Of a stretch of 64,000 bases of DNA, positions 1 through 12,479 are shown piece by piece. Position numbers and translations under genes: made by a program. How positions within the stretch are numbered: the stretch's first letter is position 1; each line of letters begins with the position of its first letter. The notes beneath the pieces were generated by a model. The model was not told where the DNA came from and made no database searches. It saw nothing but the letters and a program-made list of their open reading frames with translations. Source of the DNA: Diphasiastrum complanatum (Eukaryota > Streptophyta > Lycopodiopsida > Lycopodiales > Lycopodiaceae); assembly GCA_029204225.1 (NCBI GenBank), contig CM055106.1, positions 34,756,361 to 34,820,360 on the forward strand, written 5' to 3'.

Positions 1-639
1 TGCTCACAACTCCAGAAAAGACCAAGAATAGAGAGAGATCAGAGTTTTCATGTGCACTAACCCTTGCTCAGAAAAACTGTCAGCTTTCAAAGCTTTTTCC
101 TCTATTTTCTGTGGGTTGTTTCTACCAATATCCTTCCTCACAAAGGTCGCCCCACAGCCAGTGAACTATTGTGTCAATCCGTTCTTGAAACGATCTACAT
201 TTGTGAATACACTAGCTGCATACTCCAAGCAGTCTTTCTACGGAATTTCAGCCTGCGGCCTTCTGAGCTGTCTGTCTGCGGCTAGTTCACGACCTGTGCT
301 TGCGTTTTCAGACTTGTCAAGCACTGCATCCGCCTATAGAGTTTTGCATAACTTTCGTAGTTTGAAATCTTCCAGCATGTATTTCCAACAAGCGATAGCC
401 AGCAGTTGTTTCTTGCAGTATGTTTGAATCTCGAGCGATTCCAATTAGGACTGTTTTTCTTTTCTACGAACTGTTTTCAAGCCTCTTCAATTGTCATACA
501 GGCGTTTTTCCCTCTTTTCAGGTATTGTTTGAGGAAAAGCCCTCTTGGTTTTAGAAAATGTCTTCCCAAAATACAACACTAGTATTCTTAGGTAGCTGTT
601 TTCCCCTCTTTTCTCATATTGTAAAGTTCGCCTTGTGCA
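1..639. other. No recognisable gene; AT-rich flank of a retroelement relict
   Basis: I recognise no domain here on either strand. An open frame of about 125 codons exists at 50-427 on the + strand, rich in Ser, Phe and Leu. It shows no family signature, no zinc knuckle and no catalytic motif, and CT-rich DNA gives such frames by chance. It may be upstream sequence of the non-LTR element that follows. Confidence 0.4.
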
Positions 640-2192
640 TCGCTTTTGCTATTCCAAGGCTTGGATTTTCCGTTTTTGCATAATTTTTTACAAAAAGCTT
701 GTCTTGTTGTCTCTACTTTTCATTTTGCCTTCTACCAGTGCATTCCTCATGTTGCTTTATTGCTAGGATCTTCTTTACTTGTCAATATGGTTTCTCAAGA
801 TTCTTCTCATCCTCTGCAACTCACGGATTTCAATCCTCTTGCTTGACTACCAAAGCTTGGCAATGCTCAAGTTGCTCTAGGGATTCTCACTCAATGCTTC
901 GCGCAACGGCCAAGTTATATTCTATAGTGTGTTCCTCCCTCTCGGATGGTTTGGCTTTGCTACAAGATTTCCATAATACTTTATCAAATATTCTGGGTCG
1001 CTTGATGGGTTCAAAAACCTTTCATATTCCTGATGGTCAGTTCGTTAAGCGACAAGTCTCTCTTCCCGCTTCTTCTGGAGGTGTTGGTCTTACTTGCACA
1101 GCTTCTATTGCTTCGGTTGCCTTTTTGGGGAAATGGGCCCTTCTTGCCTCTACACTTATCTCTCGGTTTTAGTAGGACAACAAGCTCATTCTTCTTGATT
1201 CGGTAGCTCATGTGGCAACATGCATTTTTCCTTTGGTGCAGCCAAGGATCCCCTCCCTCTACCTATGCGAACTTCTTTGTCTCTCTTTGAGACTTTGCTT
1301 AGCCATCAATGTGCTCATTTTCAAAAGTTTCTTTTGGAGCAGTTCCACTCACATGCTTTCACTCAGCTTCTCAGTGATTCACCTTCGGATGAGACTCGGG
1401 CTCGCCTTCTGTCTTGTGCAGGCCTTGGTGTTGGTACTTGGCTTGTTGCGCGCCCTGTTGTTCCACTCTTGCGCCTTTCTTCTGAGCTGTTTGTCACCGC
1501 TCTTCGAGTCAGATTGGGTCTCTCTCATCCAGTGCTGAAGGGTTTGACAAAATGTTCATGTGGTCACCCTCTTGATGCTATTGGCACTCATCTCATGCGT
1601 TGCCCTTCTGGCGGAGACCGCACTGCGACTCATGATTTCATTCGTGACGTACTGGCATCTATTGCACATGAGTGCAACTTTCATGTTGTCTGAGAGCAAA
1701 CCCACATCTTGCCTGTATCTGATTCATAGTCGCCTCGGTGTCGAGTTGATCTCGTTCTTTCACGCGAAGGGATTTGCACGCTTGGGATGCTGTTGTTGGT
1801 GATCCTTTGCGGCCAGACCTCCTTATTCGTGTTTCAACTACCCAAGGTGCTGCTGCTTTTCATGCGGCTCAAGATAAAGAGCGAGATTATTCACATCACA
1901 CTCCTGGAGAAGACTTTATTCCTTTTTCCTTGGAAATTTATGGGTGCTTGCATAAGAAATTTGATGATTTTCTTTCATCTTGTGCAGGTTTAGTAGCGAA
2001 GCTCCAAGGACGTGGTGCCTCACCTTTATCCATTATTACGTCTTATTATCGTCAATGAGTTTCTACTACTTTACAACACACTCAGGCACTTGCAACACTT
2101 CGACGTGCCGTAGTTGTAGGAATGGCTGCTTCACAACTTCCTGCACTACCTAAACTTCCAACTATCTTAGCTAGCGACTTAATCAAGCAGTA
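640..2192 (+). pseudogene. Non-LTR retrotransposon relict: 3' end of RT protein with zinc knuckle and restriction-like endonuclease
   Basis: This is the C-terminal part of a reverse-transcriptase protein of a site-selective type of LINE. In order on the + strand there is a thumb/linker stretch ending in VSLPASSGGVGLT (about 1050-1100), a Cys-His knuckle of the form CSCG..D..GTH...C followed by GGDRTATHDFIRD (about 1554-1650), and an endonuclease-like stretch with RPDLLI, a KERDYS segment and FSLEIYGCLH (about 1810-1960). RT followed by CCHC and then a PD-(D/E)XK-type domain is the order known for R2/CRE/NeSL-like non-LTR elements. The reading frame shifts several times and contains stops (for example about 1691 and 2056), so it cannot encode protein. 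No poly(A) tail or target duplication was seen. Assignment to a named clade is not possible by eye. Confidence 0.7.
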
Positions 2193-4368
<2,176 letters not shown>

Positions 4369-4370
4369 TA

Positions 4371-5557
4371 GGGCCCCTTTTGAACTCAAAAAGGGCCTCT
4401 TCCTTGCCTAAACGTGTTTGCTAATTAGGATTAAGTAATTCATTAATTGTCCTACGTGGCAGTTCACCTTGGGTTTATCATGGGTTAACTCACACCTCAA
4501 TAGGCTTCAGTAAGCCTAGTGTAATAAATCAAGGACACATGATCTTAATGTAGCCAAAAAAAATTGAATCCAATGAAGACTTTCAATCTTCAAGGCTCTC
4601 AAAAGTTACTATAGTTAACTCAGAATGAGAAAAAAGGGGGCCCAATATTTCTTTGGGCCCCCATTTTGAAAAACAAATTCAAAAAAAAAATGAGAGGGAG
4701 GGGGGCTTGAAAATGACAAGCCCCCTCTTCCCCCCCCCCCCCCCCCCCCCCCAAGTTGTGTACATAGTGGGTCGTGCACCCACGCGCCCCCCCTCCCCCC
4801 ATCTCCATGTTCTCTCCACTCCGGGCCGCTGGCCCGGGTCAGTGCGCGAACTCCGGAGGCCGCCACCCACCCCCATAAAGCCCCCCTCCCTCCCCCTAGG
4901 CACATAGAGTGAGGGAGGTGGGGGGCGCATGCGCGTTGCGCACTGACCCTCGGAGTGCGCTCCGAGCCGCTGGCCCGAGTCAGTGCGCAACGCGCATGCG
5001 CCCCCCACCTCCCTCACTCTATGTGCCTAGGGGGAGGGAGGGGGGCTTTATGGGGGTGGGTGGCGGCCTCCGGAGTTCGCGCACTGACCCGGGCCAGTGG
5101 CCCGGAGTGGAGAGAACATGGAGATGGGGGGAGGGAGGGGGGGCGCGTGGGTGCACGACCCACTATGTACACAACTTGGGGGGGGGGGGGGGGGGGCTTG
5201 TCATTTTCAAGCCCCCCTCCCTCTCTTTTGTTTTTGAATTTGTTTTTCAAAATGGGGGCCCAAAGAAATATTGGGCCCCCTTTTTTCTCATTCTTGAGTT
5301 AAAAAATAGATTATTTGAAGTGCTTGAAAAAATAGTAATTGTACCATTGCAATACTATCATTGATGTGAGTCGAGGAGGTAGAGTTAGAGGAGGGTTAGT
5401 GGGTGAATTAGAATTTAAAGATCCAATCTACACCATTGGATGTGCCATGTCATATGGACCATTCCATCTCAATTGTTACTCTCTTATTGGTACACATGTC
5501 GTCATTAACACTAATTATAATTAGTGAAGAGGCCCTTTTTGAGTCCAAAAGGGGCCC
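4371..5557. mobile_element. Foldback-type non-autonomous DNA transposon with TA target duplication
   Basis: The ends are inverted repeats of 32 bp matching at 31 positions. The left end begins GGGCCCCTTTTGAACTC at 4371, and the right end is its complement, finishing at 5557. Each tip is itself a small hairpin (GGCCC..TTTT / AAAA..GGGCC). The element is flanked on both sides by TA (4369-4370 and 5558-5559), as expected for Tc1/mariner-like (Stowaway-class) insertions, although a two-base duplication is weak evidence. No transposase is present, so it would be mobilised in trans. The interior is dominated by a separate very long GC-rich inverted repeat. The superfamily is inferred; a Mutator-like or other foldback element is possible if the TA is coincidence. 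Confidence 0.7.
4617..5301. repeat. Near-perfect long inverted repeat, arms about 330 bp, GC-rich
   Basis: The left arm (about 4617-4948) and right arm (about 4979-5301) are reverse complements with few differences. They surround a spacer of about 30 bp that holds its own hairpin (CTCGGAG / CTCCGAG). Each arm contains a mini-hairpin GGGGGCCC..GGGCCCCC near its outer end. A homopolymer run of 23 C lies at 4730-4752 and is mirrored by 19 G at 5178-5196. The arm centres carry the alternating GCGCATGCGC. Three diverged copies of a GGCCGCTGGCCC-GGTCAGTGCGC unit occur. Base composition is far above the AT-rich surroundings. A transcript would fold into one long hairpin. Open frames here are by-products of composition. 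Confidence 0.95.
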
Positions 5558-5559
5558 TA

Positions 5560-6080
5560 ATGGCATACACATCCACAAAATGCTTTAGCCAAGCCGTAGC
5601 ATTCAAAACATCAGGAGACACAATTCTACCCTGCAATGATCCTTGCAATGTTGGATATTTTTGAAGTCGTGCATGCATTCTTTGAAGGCGTGAATTTTCA
5701 ATTGCATGAACAACTTTGTAGACTTTTCGACAAACCTCCGTTGCATTTAAAAAATACGCATACGAGTTTTTGTCAGGTCTCATTGTTGCACACAAATAGT
5801 AATTCTTTTCATCTTTACTTCCCAAAAACAGGCAGACTCAGAAGTATACCTTGCGGGTTGTGTGCGCACTAGGCTTTGATCTTCTCGGAGGATTCGACTG
5901 ATGAACCATTCCTGGGAGTTGTTGCTGGGTAGCAGCAATGTCTTCATCTGATTCGCTGTCAAAAAGTGGGTCGACAATGGACACATCTGAGCTAGAGGCT
6001 CGGTGTTATGTCCATGACCAGTACATAGGATACAGTATACTCCTAGTCTTGGATACATGGTACTCCAATGAAACAAGCTG
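5560..6080 (-). pseudogene. Unidentified coding-like fragment
   Basis: Two overlapping minus-strand open frames (5780-6076, then 5511-5825) both run through a shared stretch near 5780-5860. The second reads with normal-looking composition, including WLKHFVDVYAI near its 3' end. It then runs across the end of the foldback element at 5557, so its natural terminus is lost. I recognise no family. It may be a captured or truncated gene fragment in two frames, or chance. No RT, integrase or transposase motif is visible. Confidence 0.25.
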
Positions 6081-6582
6081 TTAGTTATGCCACGTCATAT
6101 TGGACGTGACCCGAAAGTAGCTAATATCCTTGTGAGGTCCAGAACACACTAAGTGGAGTTTAGACAAGGTAATGAGACAATGTATGCATGAGTAGAGTTA
6201 TCAATAGCAATTCTATGAATAGTTGGTCCATGCATAGGACTCTATTCTAGGTGAATCTATGTATAGGAAACATAGGGCTATGCATGGCTATGTGCCCAGG
6301 ATGCATTAGGCTTTATATAAGAGGACCAAACTTGCCCTACTCCTCATCATGGTTCTTGATTCATTGCCAGGCTCTCACTCTACATTCATGCTTCTTGTTC
6401 CTTGGCTTGGGGGTGAGGCTTCTAGAGATTGATTGGATGCTTCTACTTGGTTGGGTGGTTTCTCCACAATGTGTTATCCTTTTGTGTTTAGGAATTGTAA
6501 GCAGGATCTAAGGAGCTTCCCTTACAGTGGAACGCCATAAGGCTGGTGGTTTGTTGCATCTGTTAGATATTCCAGATAAGAA
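6081..6582. other. No gene seen; possible retroelement flank
   Basis: The stretch contains diverged repeats of TATG/CATAGG-type words (for example around 6190-6300) and leads into a Ty3 integrase fragment. No primer site or LTR boundary could be defined. Confidence 0.3.
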
Positions 6583-7434
6583 ATGGGAAAGCATATCTAT
6601 GATTTTGTAGTTGGACTTCCAAATACCCAACGACAAAATGATTCTATTTGGGTTGTAGTGGATCGGTTAACTAAGTTAGCTGCATTCATACCAGTCAAGT
6701 CAACTATAAAGGCTTTTGATTTAGCTCAGATCTTTGCTGAAAGATTATTTCGGTTATATGGTCTACCAAGTGACATTGTTAGTGATAAAGATCCTAAGTT
6801 CACAGGTCAGGTTACAGTCCTTTTATGCTTATGTACAATTTTCAACCTAAATCTCCAGTAAATGTTGAGACGAAGTCTGTTAAGATCCAGAAGGTTGCTG
6901 AATTTCTGCATGATATGCAAGAAATGTTACAAGTGCTAAGGATAGTATCCGTAGTACTCAAGATAGAGCTAAACACTATACCGATCTTAAGAGATTTCCA
7001 CGAGATTTTAAAGTTGATGACTAGGTATATATTAGGATTCCAAAAGATTCTAAGACGTTACGTATAGGGAAGCATTATAAGATGTCTACCCGTTATTGTG
7101 GACCTTTCAGGATTGTACGTAGAATTGGTTCTTTGGCGTATGAACTCGATCTTCAAGGAAAATCGACTGCACACCCAGTGTTTCATGTAAGTCGTTTGAA
7201 ACTGAGTTTACATGATGGTGATACAGTTGGATCAGATGAGGATTTATCCCATTTGGAAGATTTGTCGCTTAGTGTACCTTGGGACCTGAGAAAGTGCTCA
7301 GAACCAGAGATAAACAATTGAGAAATTGTTCCATCTCTGAGTGCTTAATTCGGTGGAAGGGTCATACTGAGGATGATGATTCGTGGGAGAGATTTGATAG
7401 CATAAAGAAGAATTTCCCGAATTTTAGTTTCTAA
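6583..7434 (+). pseudogene. Ty3/gypsy chromovirus remnant: integrase core plus C-terminal chromodomain
   Basis: The fragment begins inside the integrase catalytic core: DSIWVVVDRLTKLAAFIPVK carries the first catalytic Asp, and LYGLPSDIVSDKDPKFTG the second. The frame is lost after about 6810, and the stretch 6830-7060 is scrambled by indels. The integrase C-terminal module reappears at 7082 (YCGPFRIVRRIGSLAYELDL, then HPVFHVSRLK). After a frame change near 7305 a chromodomain follows (about 7330-7432: LIRWKGHTEDDDSWERFD). Integrase followed by a chromodomain defines chromoviruses. The third catalytic residue (Glu) region is missing, so it is inactive. No LTR was identified. Confidence 0.88.
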
Positions 7435-7445
7435 GGATAGAAACA

Positions 7446-7625
7446 GTTATAGGCTTCAAGCAAGAGGTGGATCCACATCGACATCTCATGATGGAGAAGA
7501 GGCTATGTTCATCAAAGGCAAGAGTAAGCGATCTAAAGGACAAGATCATGGTGAGCCTTCTTCTAGATAGGTCTAAATTGAAGTGCTTTTATTGTGGCAT
7601 TAAAGGACACTTTGTATTGGAAAAA
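7446..7625 (+). pseudogene. Copia gag zinc-knuckle fragment, B family
   Basis: This short stretch is clearly homologous to element B near 44580-44770. The same run AGGCTTCAAxCAAGAGGTGG is followed by the knuckle LKCFYCGIKGHF. The last Cys of the CCHC box is gone (the frame runs on as VLEKDLF). It abuts the chromovirus remnant directly, so it marks a rearrangement junction at about 7435-7446, not a working gag. Confidence 0.75.
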
Positions 7626-7649
7626 GACCTCTTCATTGTAGAACAACTG

Positions 7650-8642
7650 ATCAAACAGATCTTGATTCTACTAGCAAAACACGCAGTTTACTTGACAAAG
7701 GATGAGAAAGAAACGAACGTGAACTCGAAACATATCTATTCATGACCAACTCGAAAAGATTTGCGAAGGATTCGCGAAATTTGTCTTGCAGTCAACTCGA
7801 AAGATTCACGAAACAGTTTCTTGTAGAAGCTCATGGCTTTCTTGTTGAAGCTCAAAAGATTCGGGAACAGAATCTTGTCGCAAAATATTATGTTTCATTC
7901 AAACCTCAGATGTCACGAAATTGTCGCAAACAATTCGCGAAATCTTTTGGACTGTTTTTCAAGCTCACCTATCGCGAAACTGTCTCGAACAGTTCACGAA
8001 ATATTCTAGATTTCTTCTTCAAGCTCAAGAATTGTCATCTGTCGTGAACAATTTGCGAAGGACGAAAATGTCGGGAAGAGACAAGTGTCGCGAACAATTT
8101 GTGAAACACGAAGCTGAGATGAAGAGATGGACTGTCGTGAATAATTTGCAAACAGACTTTATTCGAGCCTAGAAATAGAGCATCTATTTGAATATCAACA
8201 ATCATAAACGATTAGATATCTACTGTTACAGGATTGAAAGGCCAAAAGAATTGTAAATAAAAGACCAAAAGACATGTCCTGCAGCAATATAAATACATGT
8301 GCACTACTCGTTGTAACACACTCACTCAATCAGAGACACAACAACGAGATAAGACAATAAGAGATGTATATTGATGAATCAGATTCAGAGTTATAAAAAG
8401 TCACCTTTGATCAATAGTTTCTTATTGTCTAAATTGTCTTAAGTTGTCTCTTACTTTCGCATATAATTTGCACACGCATATTCAATCAGAACTAAAACTG
8501 TTCTATTAGTACATAGATCAGATAAAATCGCGATTGAAAACACTGATATTAGTTTGATTTATTCAAACTTGCATCGTGTTCTCTATGGAAGAATAATTAT
8601 TTTTTTCGAGCCCTACCCAGGTCATTCCACACAACTCAAACC
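7650..8642 (+). repeat. LTR-like, TTCGCGAA-rich sequence (probable 5' LTR region of element X)
   Basis: The region is packed with TCGCGAA / TTCGCGAA and its one-base variants (for example around 7767, 7934, 8090). A possible TATA box (TATAAATA) lies at 8288-8295, followed by a stretch resembling an R/U5 region. It lies immediately before the gag start of element X. Similar CGCGAA-rich sequence occurs at the 3' side of the D-family copia at 22680-22790. I could not define LTR ends, a target duplication or a primer site, so the LTR identity is inferred from position and composition. Confidence 0.4.
8288..8295 (+). promoter_or_regulatory. Possible TATA box in LTR-like region
   Basis: TATAAATA, followed about 30-60 bases later by CA-rich sequence and then leader-like DNA. 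The position suits an LTR promoter, but there is no independent support for transcription. Confidence 0.3.
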
Positions 8643-8645
8643 TTA

Positions 8646-8824
8646 TTGGCGAAAGATGCGACAATGACACTTCAAAAGGAAATAGACGGAGTGAAGGAGG
8701 AAGTAGAAGCTCGTGAATGCTATGACGACAATGGTGATTCAGAAAATGCTCTATTTAGTCAGAAGAATAAATTTTCTAAGAAGTCTAAGTTTAAGAGGGA
8801 GTTGTCTAAGAAGAATGAGTCTAA
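8646..8824 (+). pseudogene. Copia element X: gag fragment upstream of the A insertion
   Basis: This open frame starts with Met at 8646 and is rich in Lys, Glu and Asp, ending in a basic Lys/Arg/Asn-rich stretch typical of a copia gag just before the zinc knuckle. It is cut at 8824 by the LTR of element A. The gag frame resumes at 25541 in the same phase after the five-base target duplication TCTAA. It is therefore one half of a gag gene split by insertion. The N-terminal gag domain that normally precedes this is missing or upstream and unrecognised. Confidence 0.7.
8820..8824. repeat. Target-site duplication of element A (left copy, TCTAA)
   Basis: TCTAA immediately precedes the LTR start TGTTGG at 8825. 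It is matched by TCTAA at 25541-25545, immediately after the other LTR's CCAACA end. Five bases is the usual copia duplication length. Confidence 0.85.
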
Positions 8825-9948
8825 TGTTGGAGAAAGAGGATATGTCGTGTGTGAGAAACGAAGATAGCTCAAAAACAAAAAAACAAACATGAAAAGAAAC
8901 GAAACATGAATGAGAAACGAACTCGAACGGAAAGTGTTCGTGCGCAATGGAATGAGCTATATGACTCTTTCTCTAAGTATGACTATGTCTATCAGAGACG
9001 AACAGGGCATTAGTGATAGAAATCACGGTCGTTCTGATTACGCAGCTAAATGCTAATTGAACACTAGAAAAACAACCTTTCATGAACAGCTAGACAAATT
9101 ATTTGTCGCGAATGATTTGCGAAGAGAGAGAAATAGCTCGACTGATAATTAGTCACGAATGATTCGCAAAGAGAGAGACTAGTTACCAAATTGAACTAGA
9201 AAAGTCAGACGTAATGGAATCAAGCATATCAATACTGACACAAATCTGAACGCAGAACAAAGAGCTGTAATCAGATTAAGTATATCAAATATACATGTTA
9301 ATAATGCAGTAGAGCACAAGACAATAGCGAGCAAAACCGCATGCTCTACAAAGCTAACTCAATCTGTAAAGGAATGAAACCTTATTACTGACAATAAAGA
9401 ATCAATGCACAGGGCATCTACTTCATCTATCTTTCTGATGAGCTTCTGATGCTAAATTTTCACACACTTGATCTTCAATCTCTTAATCAACGTTTAGGTT
9501 AAATACACAAATGATATTCAATATATACATATTGTTACAGGTGTGCAGATGAAGAAAGCACAAAGTGGATGTGTTGTATGTAGGAGATCGTGGGAGGCTG
9601 CAATCGTTGTCAAGTCTGTTAGCGTAGTTACATCGGTGAGCATGAAGAGGCCGAGACGTCAGCCTTCGCTGAAATGAACGTTAGTGAAGATGCGAAAAAT
9701 GCGACACTCTGACGAAATGCCTTAGGATTGTTTTACAAGGTACCTTCGGCTTTTTTCTAAGGCAGTGTCGTCTTTTCGCCTGTCACAAATCACGTGTAAA
9801 AACACAGTGTTGCATATTTTGCCTTTTCTTTGCTTGTGAGAATTTACATGTAAATATGCAGACTGCGCGACAACGTGAGTAAATATGCAGCATGAATGGA
9901 GGCAAATTAAAAATGAGATTTAGGAGTATAGAGGAGATAAATCCAACA
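8825..9948 (-). repeat. Element A 3' LTR (1124 bp)
   Basis: It begins TGTTGGAGAAAGAGG and ends ATAAATCCAACA on the + strand. It is directly repeated at 24420-25540 over its full length with scattered substitutions and small indels. It contains CGCGAA motifs near 9104-9130. Read on the minus strand it is the 3' LTR because a C-run (the complement of a polypurine tract) lies immediately inside at 9949. Confidence 0.92.
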
Positions 9949-9957
9949 CCCCCCCTT
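9949..9957 (-). promoter_or_regulatory. Polypurine tract of element A
   Basis: On the minus strand AAGGGGGGG directly abuts the LTR start TGTTGG, the standard plus-strand priming site of an LTR retrotransposon. It fixes the element's orientation. Confidence 0.85.
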
Positions 9958-9974
9958 AATCTGGATCTGTGAAT

Positions 9975-12130
9975 GCCTTGATTTTAAGACTGAGCAATGC
10001 ACAATTTGTTGTGTGCATTGACACTGAGTGCTTTTGTGAGTATGCCTACAACCATGTCCTGACCCCCTTGTTGAGAACCTTGCCCCTGATGTAGTGATAT
10101 CTAATTTCAATGTGCTTACTCCTAGAGTGAAATATAGGGTTGGTCGATAAGGCAATAGCACTCTGATTATCATAGAATAAAATTGTAGGGCTGTACTGAT
10201 GCAGATTAACGTCTGACAATAAATCTCTCAATCAAAACGCTTCCTTAATAGATTGAGAAGCAGTAATGTATTCTGCTTCTGTAGAAGAAAGTGCAATAGA
10301 GGTTTGCTTATGACTGTTCCATGAGATAGGATCGTCGTTGAAGAAGAATGTAAATCCAGATGTGGACTTACGATTGTCTACATCTCCTCCCCAGCTTGCA
10401 TCAGAATAACCACTGAGCTGATGAAGATTGTCGTTGCCAACATCTCCATAGCATATGCACTGGTCCATGATAGCTCGAATATATCTCATGACTCTTATGA
10501 GAGCCTTCCAATGGGTAATGCCAGGATTAGCCATATATTGGCTGAGTGAGCTTACTGCAAAAGAGATATCTGGTCTTGTACAGACCATTGCATACGTGAG
10601 AGATCCAAGTATCGATCGATAGGGATACTCTCTCATTTGCTCCTCTTCCTACTTGGTCTAGGGACATTGGTCCTTCGACAAGTGCAAGCCTGGATCCATT
10701 GGTGAGTGAGCTAATGTACAATTCATTAGATTGTATCTGTTAAGAGCATTATGAAGATACTTTTGTTGAGTGATGTAGACCAGTTGTCTCGCTCTATCTC
10801 TATGGATCTGAATTTCTAGACAGAAGTGAGCTTCGCCCAGATCAGTCATGTCAAACTCGGAAAATAGCATCTGCTTAGCATCCTTGACCATATTGGTATT
10901 GTTGTTAAAGAGCAACGTATCATAAACATATAAGGTGATGATAATGAAGGATTTTTGCACTGACTTGGAATAAACGTTGTAATCAGCAGTGCTTGGTTTG
11001 AATCCTTGTTCAATGAGGAATGTGTTGATCCTCTGAAACCAAGCTCTGACAGACTGTTTCAAGCCGTACAGTGCTTTGTGGAGTTTACAGACATGATTCT
11101 TCATACCTTCTAGAACGTATCCTTCGGGCTGGATTATGTAGATATCTTCTTGTAAAACTCCATTTAGATAGGCTGCTTATACATCAAGTTGATGCACTTT
11201 GAGGTCGACAGCTACAGCATAAAACAGGAGCATTCGGATCGACGAATGTTCGACTACTGGACTGAAAGTCTCGTTGTAGTCGACATTGGGGATCTAAGTG
11301 AGTCCTCTGCTACTAGTCTTGCCTTCCTTCGATCAATTGCTCCGTTGGCATTGTATTTGATCTTAAAAATCCATTTGCAATCAATGATATTACAACCAAT
11401 GGGAGATTCGACTAATGACCATGTCTGGTTCTTGATCAAAGAGGAATACTCTCTATCCATAGCTTCTCTCCAGAGATCAGAGTCTGGTTGGCTGAGTTTC
11501 TCTTCGACTATCGTCGGTTCCTGTATTTGGATCTCAATTCCTCAATCTCTTTGTTTAATTTCTGTAAGCAAGAGGATGAACAACAAATAATGCATCGTAC
11601 CTTCCGAATCTCCTATCTTGTAATCAGTTGTTTTTTATGCTTTGTCAAAATAGGTGAAGATTTCAAGTCTCTCTTATATCTTTCCTTTCTTTTGAAGTCA
11701 GATTTGTAAATTGATCTTGTGGCACTTGTAGTTGCTTGAACAAGTTGAGAAAGTGTGGGAACATCTGCCTGAACATCAGTTTGTTGTTTATTTACCTCAG
11801 CTGGTTTTGTAGTGTCAAAAGAATCGGGATTCTCAATAAATATAGCTCTTTTGGATTTGATCAGATTCAGGATTTGAGAAGTAAATATGTGAAAAACTAC
11901 ATCGAGGATCAGGGATGTGTAGATTTACTTGAATCCGTGACCGAATTGAATCATGTGAATCATCACTCACTAACACTTCTGATTCGCCAAAACGATCTTG
12001 CAATGTTGTTTCCCTAATATCTGAATCTGAAGACGAAGAACTCAAATTTGTAACAGGTTGTGTCAAAGGAGTCATTTCCTGAAAAGTATTTAAATGAGAA
12101 ATTTCAAATGATGTTGTTGACGGGGAAACA
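9975..12130 (-). pseudogene. Copia element A: RT and RNase H (3' half of pol)
   Basis: Read on the minus strand, a Ser-rich integrase-RT linker (about 12075-11833) is followed by the RT start at 11510-11254 (NQTWSLVESP, CKWIFKIKYN, KARLVAE). RT continues at 11104-10658 (KLHKALYGLKQSVRAWFQ), and the RT end and RNase H lie at 10636-10046 (GSLTYAMVCTRPDISFA; YSDASWGGDVDNRKSTSGF; SSTEAEYI; YDNQSAIAL; FHSRSKHIEI). The RT active site reads YVYD where copia elements have YVDD, removing a metal-binding Asp. Frame breaks occur near 11240, 10650 and 10235. Inactive on both counts. The order and polarity match the LTR and polypurine tract next to it. Confidence 0.92.
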
Positions 12131-12309
12131 CAAAGGGTAATAGGATGAGAACATGAAGGAGTGGCTTCATAATAATAACTTTCATTAGGACTATCAGAAG
12201 ATGATGACTCAGATGTGGTTATAACTACAAGAATAGAAGAAGAAGAATTACTTGAAGAAACATTGTGTTTTTACTTTAAAGCCTTAGTAATTTTCCTTGT
12301 ATTTTTTAC

Positions 12310-12472
12310 TCAGTTGGCCAAATTTCAGGTCAGGCCGCCACTTCCAAGCATCGATGGTGAGGACGAACTATCGGGCATGGACGAACTATTGGACCTCCAC
12401 TATTCGAGCATGAAGTTTTTCAAACTATCACGCTCCGTCACCGCCATGCAACATCAACGGAAACGTACTTAA
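12310..12472 (+). pseudogene. Candidate captured exon of unknown gene
   Basis: After an acceptor-like pyrimidine stretch ending TTTCAG at about 12329, an open stretch of roughly 47 codons runs to TAA at 12470-12472. It is richer in G+C than the DNA on either side. It contains an acidic patch (DGEDELSGMDELLDL) and a basic end (QHQRKRT). I do not recognise the protein. It lies at the point where element A's pol breaks off, so it could be an exon carried in with the foreign interior. Chance is a real alternative. Confidence 0.25.
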
Positions 12473-12479
12473 ACAGTTC

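Noticed and set aside
4615-5364. Several open frames of 60-150 codons on both strands in the GC-rich palindrome
   Set aside because: They mirror one another across the inverted repeat and consist of Gly/Pro runs from homopolymers; composition explains them.
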